Source: Silurus meridionalis | Lineage: Eukaryota > Chordata > Actinopteri > Siluriformes > Siluridae | NCBI RefSeq assembly: GCF_014805685.1 | Contig: NC_060896.1 | Coordinates: forward strand, 11,430,889 to 11,494,888 | DNA length: 64,000 nucleotides | Reading direction: 5' to 3' | Shown: in pieces, positions 46,526 to 58,441 of the stretch | Position numbering within the stretch: the stretch's first letter is position 1 | Layout of the letters: each line of letters opens with the position of its first letter | Notes under the pieces: generated by a model | Seen by the model: the letters and a program-made list of their open reading frames with translations, nothing else | Database searches by the model: none | What the model was told of the DNA's origin: nothing | Translations under genes and position numbers: made by a program

Positions 46526-47682
46526 TCATTGATTTGGAGGTTGAGTAGTCCACAGGCTTATACTTCTGATGATAAGCCATTCCTTCTGGTTGGCTGTAAC
46601 CACGATGCGAACGCACTCAATATCAAAAGCAATTTTATGGTTCACGTTGTGAACCTCAATGTTCCCATGTTTAAACTCTCCTAATGTGATGTAGGAGGAG
46701 CACTGCCTGCCCTTTTTTGTTCCCACCAGTTTCTCTCCAACTTCTAACGCTCCATGGTGCAAAATGTCATTCTGACGGTCATCTGTTCCAGTGCTAATCT
46801 TAATTTTGCTGATTTTTGTCGGCTTGTTGAACACTATGACATAAAAGTCCCCGGTGGAAGGAGACTTGCCCCAGAAGTACTCGTCCACACTACTGTAAGC
46901 TTTGGCAGCATCATAGCTCTCAAACACGTTGATGTTTGTGTATAATGTAGCCGGGGGGTTATCTGGGATATCAAGTGAGTCCTCCTCGAAGTCGTCATCC
47001 TTCAGTTTATTCTCAGCCCCCTTGTACGAGGAGTAGTAGCCCATGTGTTGGAAAAGCGATGGCTTGAAGCGGATCACTTCCTTCTGGGCCAACAGGCCTC
47101 GGAAATGAATCAGCAGCCAGTCACAAGGCATCTCCTGATAGAACATGAGGAGAAAGTGTGCAAGTCTGGGAAGATCTCTAGAGTGGTAGAGCTTCCCGAT
47201 GTAGCCGAGTTTAGAGAATTCCAGCGTGACCCAGTACGACCCCTCTCTGGAAGTGACAACCTTTTTTAGAGCGGTGAGAAAATTTCGTGAGCATCGCACA
47301 TCGTCCTCCAGCATCATATAAAAGTGGGAGAGGTTGGTGCAGAAGTTGAGCAGGAAAGCATAGTCTACATTCTGCTTGGAACGGAACCGAACTCTATCCT
47401 CAGGGTCATTGTAATTTCTCTTTAGCCCGTCAAGAGATGGGTAAAATTCCTCGGGTGCATGAATAACCAGCAGGCGTCCTGCTATTATGTGATGTCCAAA
47501 TTTGCGGGTGATCTCCTGAACCAAACTCTCACACCAAGCCAGGTCAAAATCCGCCAGGTGAACCACAACTACAATCTCTTTTAGCTCTTCGTAGCTTGAC
47601 TGGTCAAAAATGGATTTGATGGTCTCCAAAAGGTAATTTCCTCGTTTTCTTTTTACGGATGACAATCCAATTGTGAGGTACT
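46526..47682 (-). CDS. mgat4c: MGAT4C, coding exon 3 (GT54 catalytic domain)
   Basis: Alpha-1,3-mannosyl-glycoprotein 4-beta-N-acetylglucosaminyltransferase C, a Golgi type II glycosyltransferase of family GT54. Relatives add GlcNAc to N-glycan cores; activity of the C form is less clear (family knowledge). The 1,157-base exon opens after TTTTACAG and completes a split Lys codon (residue 93), continuing [20 protein letters not shown]. The metal-binding DxD-like motif is [12 protein letters not shown] (EDDV at residues 218-221), and [20 protein letters not shown] and [20 protein letters not shown] are family-typical blocks. With the two upstream exons the protein is 477 residues; the human protein has about 478. 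An extra 17 codons reading upstream to 47,734 are intron. The frame is intact. Confidence 0.96.
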
Positions 47683-47839
47683 CTGTAAAATACAAATATT
47701 TAAAAGACAAACATGAAGACAAGATCAATGCCAATAATGTACACTAAATATGCAAGAATATTTGCAAAGCTCTTTCCAGCAAGCTGTATGCTTAATTATG
47801 CATAGACCAATATGTTTGTTAGAATTGATATATAACTTC

Positions 47840-48190
47840 CATACTGTAAACTTTTTTCTAAAGTTTGGAACATGACTGTGGGGATTTGTGCTCATTCAGC
47901 CTTAGTAAGGCTGGGCAATGATGTCTGGCAAAAAGGCCTGGTGAAAGTGCCTTCCAATTTTGTTCCATCCCAAGGGTGTTTAGTGGGGTTGAGATCATGG
48001 CACTGTGCATGACACTTAAATTCTTCCACACAAACAATGTCATCATAGATCTCACTCTGCACAGGGGCACAGTCATGCTGGAACAGGTTAGGGACTCTAG
48101 TTCCAGTGAAAGGAATTTATAATGCTACAGCATACAAAGATATTCTAGACAATCGTGTGCTATAGCTATAGGGGGCAGTGTCCACATTTC
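47840..48190. repeat. Non-autonomous DNA repeat in MGAT4C intron
   Basis: A common fish repeat with 'tttggaacatgactgtgggg' and 'ttctagacaatcgtgtgcta', sharing its terminal core with 5,041-5,090. It lies between coding exons 2 and 3. No transposase is present; the family is not named. Confidence 0.6.
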
Positions 48191-48315
48191 TGAATGCAAC
48201 TCAATCATTGTGTCTCAGATTACAGTATATTCTGCATCTAGAAGTTGCATTAAATAACAACTACATAAAAAAAAATGCAACAGTACATCACATAGAAATG
48301 AATAAATAATAATAC

Positions 48316-48463
48316 TTTTTCGAGGAAGTGGGGTCCCAGCAAGGTAGCGATAAGTTACGTTGATTGTTCCAGAAAAATTGGTGATGTCTTTGAAGGTGTG
48401 AACATATCGCTCAGAATTTAAGGGGTGCATTGAGACCTCTCTCAACTGCCGTTTATCCTCCTC
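48316..48463 (-). CDS. mgat4c: MGAT4C, coding exon 2 (stem region)
   Basis: The 148-base exon runs from a CTGTCCACAG acceptor (phase 0) to an AAA|GTATTA donor (phase 1) on the minus strand. It encodes [20 protein letters not shown], then [20 protein letters not shown], then LAGTPLPRK. It includes N-glycosylation sequons NFS (Asn72) and NVT (Asn78) in the lumenal stem. The phase fits both neighbours and the join gives PRKKYLTIGL. A TA microsatellite begins only about 27 bases upstream of the acceptor. Confidence 0.94.
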
Positions 48464-48490
48464 CTGTGGACAGATAAGTATCAATACAGA

Positions 48491-48513
48491 TATATATATA
48501 TATACACATATAT

Positions 48514-48576
<63 letters not shown>
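48491..48576. repeat. mgat4c: (TA)n microsatellite next to an MGAT4C splice acceptor
   Basis: About 43 TA-type units with two CACA interruptions, between the exon 2 acceptor and the left end of the Tc1 element, which used a TA in this tract as target. Confidence 0.92.
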
Positions 48577-48579
<3 letters not shown>

Positions 48580-50101
48580 TGAGGAAAATAAGTATTTGAA
48601 CACCCTGCTATTTTGCAAGTTCTCCCACTTAGGAATCATGGAGGGGTCTGAAATTGTCATCGTAGGTGCATGTCCACTATGAGAGACATAATCTAAAAAA
48701 AAAATCCAAAAATCACAATGTATGATTTTTTAACTATTTATTTGTATGATACAGCTGCAAATAAGTATTTGAACACCTGAGAATGTTAATATTTGGTACA
48801 GGAGCCTTTGTTTGCAATTACAGAGGTCAAACGTTTCCTGTAGATTTTCACCAGGTTTGCACACACTGCAGGAGGGATTTTGGCCCACTCCTCCACACAG
48901 ATCTTCTCTAGATCAGTCAGGTTTCTGGTCTGTCGCTAAGAAACACAGAGTTTGAGCTCCCTCCAAAGATTCTCTATTGGGTTTAGGTCTGGAGACTGGC
49001 CAGGCCACGCCAGAACCTTGATATGCTTCCTACAGAGCCACTTCTTGGTTATCCTGGCTGTGTGCTTCGGGTCATTGTCATGTTGGAAGACCCAGCCTCG
49101 ACCCATCTTCAATGCTCTAACTGAGTGAAGGAGGTTGTTCCCCAAAATCTCGCAATACATGGCCCCGGTCATCCTCTCCTTAATACATTGCAGTCGCCCT
49201 GTCCCATGTGCAGAAAAACACCCTCAAAGCATGAGGATTCTTCTTCCTCCCAACACGTTTAGTGGAATTATGACCCAAAAGTTCTATTTTGGTCTCATCT
49301 GACCACATGACTTTCTCCGATGACTCCTCTGGATCATCCAAATGGTCATTGGCAAACTTAAGACGTGCCTGGACATGTGCTGGTTTAAGCAGGGGAACCT
49401 TCCGTGCCATGCATGATTTCAAACCATGACGTCTTAGTGTATTACCAACAGTAACCTTGGAAACGGTGGTCCCAGCTCTTTTCAGGTCATTGACCAGCTC
49501 CTCCCGTGTAGTTCTGGGCTGATTTCTCACCTTCCTTAGGTGAGATCTTGCATGGAGCCCCAGTCCGAGGGAGATTGACAGTCATGTTTAGCTTCTTCCA
49601 TTTTCTAATGATTGCTCCAACAGTAGACCTTTTTTCACCTAGCTGCTTGGCGATTTTCCCGTAGCCCTTTCCAGCCTTGTGGAGGTGTACAATTTTGTCT
49701 CTAGTGTCTTTGGACAGCTCTTTGGTCTTGGCCATGTTAGTAGTTGGATTCTTACTGATTGTATGGGGTGGACAGGTGTCTTTATGCAGCTAACGACCTC
49801 GAACAGGTGCATCTAATTTAGGATAATAGATGTAGTGAAGGCGGACATTTTAAAGGCAGACTAACAGGTCTTTGAGGGTCAGAATTCTAGCTGATAGACA
49901 GGTGTTCAAATACTTATTTGCAGCTGTATCATACAAATAAATAGTTTAAAAATCATATATTGTGATTTCTGGATTTCTTTTTTAGATTATGTCTCTCACA
50001 GTGGACATGAACCTACGATGACAATTTCAGACCCCTCCATGAATTCTAAGAGGGAGAACTTGCAAAATAGCAGGGTGTTCAAATACTTATTTTCCTCACT
50101 G
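48577..50101 (-). mobile_element. Tc1-like transposon with 203-base inverted repeats
   Basis: The element begins CAGTGAGGAAAATAAGTATT and ends with its reverse complement (AATACTTATTTTCCTCACTG), flanked by TA on both sides. The inverted repeats (48,577-48,779 and 49,899-50,101) are about 95% alike by eye, and each repeats 'aataagtatttgaacacc' at its outer and inner end, as in IR/DR-type Tc1 elements. The full length of 1,525 bases is close to that of an autonomous element. It lies in the MGAT4C intron between coding exons 1 and 2 in the same orientation as the gene. Confidence 0.93.
48936..49735 (-). pseudogene. Tc1-like transposase, broken by two frameshifts
   Basis: The gene starts [20 protein letters not shown] with a paired-like helix-turn-helix ([20 protein letters not shown]). 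It shifts frame near 49,530 to [20 protein letters not shown] and VMWSDETKIELLG (first Asp), then shifts again near 49,175 to [20 protein letters not shown] (second Asp) and [14 protein letters not shown] (Glu). All three DDE-type acids are still present, but in two frames. The lesions are few, so the copy is relatively young. Confidence 0.9.
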
Positions 50102-50719
50102 TATATAATGTTCTTAATATTAGAATTAGTGCTCATCTAAATATTTTATAAAGCGCCAGTAACCTGCTGAAGTGACATATTTCCTTATTCACACTGTACC
50201 CATCTGTCAGCACCATAATCTAATGGAGAGGGAAAAGTGAGTACACCTATTTCTAACCAGACAAAAGATGGAGGTCTTGATGGGCTTTTTTTTTTCTCCT
50301 GTTATGGGGTTTTTCCAGACACATAATGTATCTCCAACAGCTTGAGGGCTGAGTTTGATAAATGGTTAGTTTTACTTAAACAGATGCCATGTTAGCCAAG
50401 CTCAAACATCAATTCTTCAGCAGCAGGCTAGTCCTGGTGCTGTCGCTATGTAGCAGAAGGCTTCATTATTCTGCTTACAGAGCAATGCTTGATTCTGCAG
50501 ATTTCCAATAGATTTCTGCTTGTTTATTCCATGTGTTACATAAACAAATTATTAGTTTTTACAAAATCAAACTATCAGCAAAAAAAAAAAAACCTCCCAA
50601 AAAAACACCCCAGAGATTTCTATTCTGAGATTATGGTATTATTGTACAAACAAATGTATTGTACATACATGACTGGTTGTCTAACTTTCTGACATCTGTT
50701 TAAAAAAAGAAACATTGCA

Positions 50720-51045
50720 TATATACCCGCTGACTATTTTATTGGGAACTCCTTTCATAATTCATAATGTATAATGCTATATTGAATGATCACATAAAAG
50801 GGGATCTCAGTTTCCTTGATAATAGCATGGTTATTGGTGCCTGACAGGCAAGTTCTGATATGCACAGAATGCTTAAATTTTGACGAGATCTAAGAAGTAG
50901 TTTGTAACTGACAGGAATAAATAAACAAATAAGCATTGTGTACAACTGTGGTGAGCATAAAAATATCTCATAACACACAGAAACTTGTACCAGATGAGCT
51001 ACAACGGGTTTCTCTCAGGCCCACCAAAACGAACAGTTCAAAACT
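50720..51045 (-). repeat. Non-autonomous DNA element fragment
   Basis: It ends at 'tatacccgctgactatttta' then 'ttgggaactcc', the characteristic terminus of a widespread fish repeat. The other side includes 'cgttgtagctcatctggtac' and 'gtgtgttatgagatattttt' on the minus strand. No coding potential. It lies in the MGAT4C intron. Confidence 0.55.
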
Positions 51046-51079
51046 GTTACAAATGTTGCTTTTTTTTTTTCTATCTACC

Positions 51080-51130
<51 letters not shown>

Positions 51131-51490
51131 ATGTATGTCAATCTATATATATTTGAGATAATGTGGATTGTTCTCAGACGATCAACATGCACAATTTGGC
51201 GAATGGTTTCGACATTTTCAGGGGTTGAGCTCAATGAAAGTCTTCCTGATCTCTCGTCGTCTTCCAGTGTTGCTCTTCTGCTCTTGAAGCATGCGCGCCA
51301 CTCAAAACACCCTGAACGACTCATTGCAGCATCGCTTGTATGCCAAACGTATGTCATTTCAAACGCCTCTGTTGCTGATTTGCCCAGTTTCACATTTGCG
51401 ATTTGTTCTGACTTGCTGTCCATGATGAAATCACAGATGTGGTAATGCATGTAGTCAGAATAGCACCAGCACCAAAAGTCTCAGAACTTT
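50968..51490 (-). pseudogene. Mariner-like transposase N-terminal fragment
   Basis: Minus-strand translation gives FIMDSKSEQIANVKLGKSAT, EAFEMTYVWHTSDAAMSRSG, CFEWRACFKSRRATLEDDER and TIRQIVHVDRLRTIH. This is the N-terminal DNA-binding half of a mariner-family transposase (the LEDDxRSGR motif is typical). A (CAGA)n microsatellite interrupts the frame at about 51,135, and the catalytic half is absent. Same family as 8,890-9,290. Confidence 0.8.
51079..51138. repeat. (CTGT)n microsatellite
   Basis: About 14 tetranucleotide units, the last few changed to ATGT. Confidence 0.92.
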
Positions 51491-51499
51491 CTAAAGCCA

Positions 51500-53340
51500 A
51501 CTTGAATGTGTTTATGTCTATATATGATTGCTAATTAAACTCAGAAACCTAGTTTTGTAAAAAAAAAAATAATAAAAAAAAGGAACATCTGTTAAATAAT
51601 TCAAAAGACAAATACACATGGTGTTGTGACCACAAAGTTTTGATCATTAACTCGCCCTTATAAAACAGTAAACAGACTTTCGCATTTGTAATGCATCATG
51701 AAATTTTAATTATGATACATTTTGAGATCCAGAATTATGCGTACAAGACATTAATTTCAATGCCACAATTTATAAGAACCTATAGAAGAACAAACAAATC
51801 TGGAAACCTTAGATTGTGCAAAAAAAATAAAATAAAATAAAAGTTTCCTCCCACAGATAATATTTTGTGGGCAGAATAACAGAAGTAAAACTTTTTGTGC
51901 AATGTCCAAAGTCTTATAGGCTCTGTTCTTGAAACTCTGCAAGAAATTGATTATGTGCCATCCTGTCTGAGTGGATTTGGATGAATCATTACCTTAACTT
52001 CATGACAGAGGCAACCATTGATTTAATGCAGTTTCTAGAATCTGAGAGTAGTTTACAAAATAAAGAATGATTTCAAGTATTAAATATTGCTTATGTCATT
52101 ATTTTTGCCACAAATATATATATATTTTAGAGAAAATGCAATTATGTAAAAAGAACTTAGATTGACCTTAGATGAAAGATATTTACTTGCTCCAGCTGCC
52201 TGTGATTATTTTTTATTTCATGCAACCTCTAATGGCCATTTTCCCTTCAATAATTCTGGGGCTGACTGTAACAGGTCTGACCTGTCCTTTATAGAACTTC
52301 ATCATTTATAAATGACAGAAGGAAATGGCCTTTAAAAATGGCAAAACCATTCAGTAACTGTGTGACACACTGAACCATATGCAGAAAACATGACATATCA
52401 AGTTAGTTGTGCACTGAAAAATGTACAGGCAGAATTCCTGAGTTACTGGAACCATTAGTAAAGAAAAAAAATTTAAGAAAAATTGGTTTGGAGTCATTTG
52501 TCTTAAACTCCAAGCCATCAGCAAAATACAATTGTTCTGTCAAAATGAAAACCAGGATCAAGAACATAATGCAACTGAAACAAGTTCAGAAGTTTACATT
52601 TAGAAATTTACACATCATTGGTATGTTTCCACGCAGATGGTTGTAATTGCCAGATGTTTGCATCATGGCGGCTTTTGGTGTTTGATTTAAGGCTTGCTGC
52701 ATCAGTAAAACAAATGTTGAGTGATTACAATTTTTTTTCCGTTCAAGTTTTTTTTTATGTATTTATTTTTTATCTGAGTAAAGAAGGACATTGTGAATAA
52801 ATGTGTGTTGCAAATAAGGTTTTAATTTCGCCTCTTTTATATTTATTGTTTTATATTTTTAATAAAATTAACCACAAATACTTTTTTTGCATTCTTATCA
52901 CAAAAAAATACATTCTCTGCCGCTGAGTACAGCTCCACATGGACAGCCTAAAGATACAAGATTATTGTGGGTGGTAGCACTTAGAACCCATAAAGATGCC
53001 TTTGGCAGTTGATACAAACAATTTTGATATCATGGTTTAGGACTACAATTGCTGTGATAGCTTTAAGATTGCAAACGCCACAAACACTATACTGTGTCTT
53101 TGAGTCTGGATTCTCTCAAAGCTTTTTCTTCATATAATTTCACTGAGCTTTTCCTTTGCCACCATCTCCTCTAGCTTACTCAGAAGAGAAAATGTACAGG
53201 GATTCATTTAATTTAATATTTAACAATTACATTTTGTCTCCTCAATTAATCTATTAGCTGCTTTATGTCCATTGTTAAAAGTGCTATACAAATAAATAAT
53301 TTTTGCTATTACCATGTGTTAAGATAAATGTAAGAGTACT
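51500..53340 (-). other. mgat4c: Remainder of MGAT4C intron 1, nothing recognised
   Basis: AT-rich intronic sequence without a recognisable repeat or gene, other than A and T runs at 51,560, 51,830 and 52,730. Confidence 0.6.
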
Positions 53341-53343
53341 CAC

Positions 53344-53472
53344 CAGCACATAGCCATCCTCCATGTAAAGGTTCATGAAAAGCAGAAAGGTAATGAGAAT
53401 CACCAAAAAGGGGATGGTGGAGCGCTTACGTAGACATCTCATTTTATCCAGATTCTTCAACAAAAGCCTCAT
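53344..53472 (-). CDS. mgat4c: MGAT4C, coding exon 1 (cytoplasmic tail and membrane anchor)
   Basis: Minus-strand exon encoding [40 protein letters not shown] and YVL, ending at a CTG|GTGAGT donor in phase 0. The basic tail followed by a hydrophobic segment (about residues 20-37) is a type II signal anchor. The block [12 protein letters not shown] and the MNLYxED motif match what I know of vertebrate MGAT4C. I chose the first ATG of this exon, which follows a TTTTTGGTAG acceptor (exon from 53,489), so the exon also carries 17 bases of 5' UTR. Met11 (KMRCL) is an alternative start. Confidence 0.92.
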
Positions 53473-56400
53473 GATGGAGACACTCAGATCTACCAAAAAC
53501 AGAGAGCAACAACACATCAGTTGTGAATATCATGGTGCTAATTATAAAAATTACATTTTAAGTATAGGAAAATGCCAAATATTACATTTTCACTTAACAG
53601 CAGTAAGACACTTGGTGTTTAATGATACTAATTGGTTTCGGGTGGAAAAAGCAGGTTCTGTGTTAATCAGCAGCTTTGTATAAAGTGGATTGCCGAATGC
53701 TGTCTTGGCTATAAAAAGTCTAAGATGGTGCTGGGAATGGCAGACGCAAATGCTGTCATGAAAAGAGGCTTAGCTCATTGTTGCAGAACACTTGTACAAT
53801 CATGTCTTCAGAGAATTATCCCAGGGCTCAAACTGCATATCTGTACAGAAAACAGAGTATAATCTATTTGTTTGTAAGGCAATGCACCGGGTAGAAATTC
53901 AATCTGAATTTAAAGCCACTTTCCCAGGCACTACATTCAGGAATTAACCTGAAAAAACAATGTTTGTACGCTACACTGCTGATTTCAGACAAGAAGAAAA
54001 TGATAGGATTAATATTAAGACCCCCTTAGTATTAGCAAACTTGATACTAAGCATCTATTATTCATACTCATTAAAGTCTAAGCACGGGCAAGGCATTTGC
54101 TAAGTATTTTCCTGAAAATCCATAAAGAAAAAAAACATTTCCTTTCATCTAGGACAGGAAGAAATGGAGGACAATAGCATGATAAACCAAGATGGGATAA
54201 AATGTCTGCTTATTTCCCTAGCAGCAGAGGGCCATTTTGTTCTCAGTAGCCTTTATTTGAAGAAGAGTGGCTGCAATCGTTATCATCTTTTTGCTGGAGA
54301 AAAAAAAACAACAAAAGCGCTCCATTATGTGGAATATGCAAACTTGGGGTGTTCTTTCCAATGCTAAATTACACTAAACATGCAAAAAAAATTTGATATG
54401 AAATAAAAGTGCTGTTGAAGATTCTCATGAAAGCATCTGCATAGCCTTTTTCTAGAAATTCTGCGAACCACCAAGAACCACTAATGGAATACAGAACAGC
54501 TATATGCTAGATTCCTTGGCCAAATAGCTATCGATCTGGCTGACCACCAGTCTGCTTCACCAGGGAATAGGACAGTCAATTGCTGCCTGTGCTAACAGCA
54601 GTTAACGTGTTTAGACCAAACAACAGTCCATTTCAACACCTATAGAAATATCACAAATCACCACCTTCTGATCTTTTATGGACTTTTTAAAAAAATGTGG
54701 TAGATACCTGTTGTTAGTGGAACATGATATTCTAATACTGAAACTGATTTAGTTGTCCATGCTCTTTTCCCCTTTACTCTTGTTCTACTTTTAAAATCTT
54801 TATAGATAGGCGTAAATAAGGCCTTACATATTCACAGTGCGACAAGAGATCAGACATCTATCATCAAAGCAAAATGTCTGCAGGGTAGAACTGTCAAGGA
54901 TGTTTTTGAAACTTTAGGGGCCTATGCCAGGCATTAATGCTTTCCTCTCAAGCCCAAAAATATTATCAAGCAATACAGATACACACTGCTTTGCATCGGG
55001 TGGTTCTTTGCTTTCATATGATGCATTCAAATTGTGTAACACACACTGGGCCATTGATTATCCCATTTATACTGTTGTGTTTGTGGGGCAAAATGTGACT
55101 GAATGGATAAAAATAACAGTTAATTTTTATTAGCTCTTCCACAGAGACAAAGTAGGGCTATAAAAGTATCAGCATTTGAATGAATTGAGAGAGAGAGAGA
55201 GAAAAGAGAAAGAAAGAGTAGAGGAACGTAGGTATGTATGGATGTGGATGTGTTTAAGTATGTGTGAATTAGGTGCATCTTTTCTGCATCTATACTAAAA
55301 ATAAAACATTTGGTGTTATTACCTTATGCCATTTTCCATTATATTTTTCATTTTAAAAGTATCTTGAGTCACGGCTCATTTATTAGAATTGTCACGAATT
55401 CACAGAATTCACAGAATTTAAATAACACTCAAAAGTCATTCATTTTAAAACATAATGAAATTAGGAAATTGTTACTATAGCTCTATTACAAAAAAAAACT
55501 AAAACTACAGCCCCAATCTCAGAATCTGTGTAGAAAAATTTCACAAATGCATTCCTGTGGTACGGACATTATCCACTCCACAGTCCCTCTCAACCTTTGC
55601 AGTATATCTCACAATTGAAAACTGTACAATACGGTTCTATACAAGACAAACAGTGTTTCAACTTACACTTTGCCTTGTAAGTGTGTTTTTGTGGACATTT
55701 TATAGATTTCTTTATTGGTTGCTATAAATCTTGGGGGAAGAGTTTGCAACACAATCTGGCAACCCAGTTGTTAACTGTCTTTTTGGCCGCTCCTCACCCG
55801 TGCAAGGGGATTAATTAACTAATTTGTTTCCAACATGCTCCACAACATTAAATGTAACTATAAAAGTGCTCAGTTGATAAATAAGAATTGATAATCATTT
55901 GCAAATTGTTTTGGTATGAGAGGGCTATGCCAATTTATGATGTGCTGCTTTGGGTAGTATCAGTAACTTTGCTTTTTATCTGACTTTATCTCATCACTCC
56001 TAATTATTTGTCTATACCAGCATGTCATTCCTTACTTACATGCTATTCCTCCCTTGGAATTCCTTACTTATTTAAACAGAAAACATTTGATTAAAGAAAC
56101 AAGCACAAAGTCACCTTAAATATATTTAGATTACAATGTCAAATCTTATTAGGATACATTGCCTGATAGATGCATGGATACATTCTTGAGGTCTACACCT
56201 TTGAACTCTGTTTTTCTCCTCCTTGCCTCAACTTCACTATTGTTAATAAATAGAGAAAAAAATCACTTTGCCAGACCAGTGGAGGTTTACTGTACAATTA
56301 CACAATTGGATGGTTTTTAAATTTTCTAGTTCATGCTGTTTTGCATCTGAGTTGCACCGAGGTTATGTCATGATAATGCAGATTAATGGTGGGTCTGGAT

Positions 56401-58386
56401 CCTTTCAGCTGTTTAGACTGCAGGTGGACTCAGCTTCGCCACGGGAGATCACTCGGGGAAGCTGCTTTACACTTTACTGCTGATGCGGTAAGAGAAACTG
56501 GGGCAGATATCTACACAGACCTTTCAGAATATGCAGCAGAGAACAAAACAGGGTGACACACCCCTGACTAACACAGAGATCCACCATGGAGAACTGCAAT
56601 AGATCATGAGCAAGGGAGATGCATGTTTGAATGAAATGCATTTCTTTATTTTGCAAAAAAAAGAAGAAATGATTTATTAATATATTATGTGTGTCAAGCT
56701 TTCTCACCCCCTCAAATCACCCTTATACACACTCCATCCTCATTAGATATGCCCTCTGGCTCACTGCAAAAATGTCTATTAGAAATTTATTAAGCTGTGT
56801 GGATATCACTCATCACTAAACTCAAAGGGCTGAACTCTACTACCCATGCATACAACGATCTTGAACAAACAAATCCTCTGATGTGGGCTTTTGATTTCGG
56901 TTTTCAGATAATGTCGAATTTAACACTTAATTGTTTCAGACAGAGGCCAGACTGAAAAACAAAGCCCTGTTTACATCTTCTTGTCTGCCAAGGACCTCAC
57001 TTCTGAAGAGATGCGTTTTGATGAGATTGCCTATTCAACGACTCATCACCTACCACAGTGGAAACAGTGCAATGGCAGATTAAGCATGTATACTACAAAA
57101 AGAGGTAACTCATCTGGACTGTGTTCACTGAACACACAAGATCATAGAAAATTCACTTGGGTTGCTCCAATATTGGCTCATCTGCACATTCATCTGGACT
57201 CATTAACAGATGACTGAACAAATTTACTGTTCATCTCAATTTTTCTAACATAAAAGTAGTACAGCAGCAAGCCTGTATATAGTTAAAGGAATTAAAGGAA
57301 GGCAACTCTAAAAATGTGTTTTTTTATTATTTGCACATTTAAAATAATTTTATCATTTTTTTTCTACAGTGATTTAATATAACAGTATTATTTACAAACA
57401 TTTCAGCTTCATCAGTGTGTAGCATTTTCAAACTACACTAATCTTATAAATGCTTTAAAGCTCTATGTAAGATAACAGTTATGTAACAGTTTAGAACAAG
57501 TGTTTTTATCGTTACTACTGTATACATCATAGTGCTTTTTTTCCAGGGTTTTATTTATGAACTGGCATGTTAACAATTAACCACTGGTGCATCCATTAGC
57601 TGTAAAATGGCCAACCATTAGAGTCTTGCCCTGTTTCCTCAAAGCATTGTGGACCTTAACAAGACTGGTTCCAATTTCCAAACAACTACCACAAGCATCT
57701 GCACAAACAATTGTATGCAAATATTTAAATCTTGAGACACTGCATTACTTAGGATTGAAGGTCAATCCTAACTGATCCCCAACACAATATGAAAGGAACT
57801 GATGAAAGTATGTCATTAACCATTTAAACATTCCTATATCACCATGACCTGCATGTCTGTCATGCCATTTTGGATTTTTTTTTTAATCCTTTTCAGATCA
57901 AACAAACATCCAAATATATGCCCATACCAATTATTAAAGTATATACTGTATAGGGAATGAGGCCTTTAAAATGAATTACACCATCACCATCAAACATGGG
58001 AGGTGGCAGCATCAAGTATATAAGGACAAACCTGATTCCTTTATCAGTTCTATCATAGAGAATTTGCAGAAATGTAAGTAAATGTGAAACGATTTATTGT
58101 GGAATTGAAATAAAACTGTAACCAATTTAGCAAGTAAATTTATGTTAAAATTGAATGTGCAGAGAAAATTGAGCTTAAATGTATTTAGCCTGGGTTTATG
58201 TAAGCATTTTAAGTAAGGTGTAAGAATAAATATTAATATCGATCTCGCCTCACCTGCTATACCATACCATCATCACCATTGGCCCTAGAGTCTTATTACA
58301 ATTGACTAAAGAAATAGAAAACCCATATTTTACTGTCAGGAAAGCAATGATTTCCATAATCTGTGTTTAAAAACTAATCTAAGAGC

Positions 58387-58389
<3 letters not shown>

Positions 58390-58438
<49 letters not shown>
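58390..58438. repeat. (TA)n microsatellite
   Basis: About 24 TA units. Confidence 0.9.

Positions 58439-58441
<3 letters not shown>

Noticed and set aside
46754..47269. Plus-strand open frames at 46,754 and 47,045
   Set aside because: Antisense shadows of the MGAT4C catalytic exon.
51079..51138. CRISPR-like or other regularly spaced array
   Set aside because: All short tandem repeats here are microsatellites without spacers; no array of repeats with unique spacers occurs in the window.
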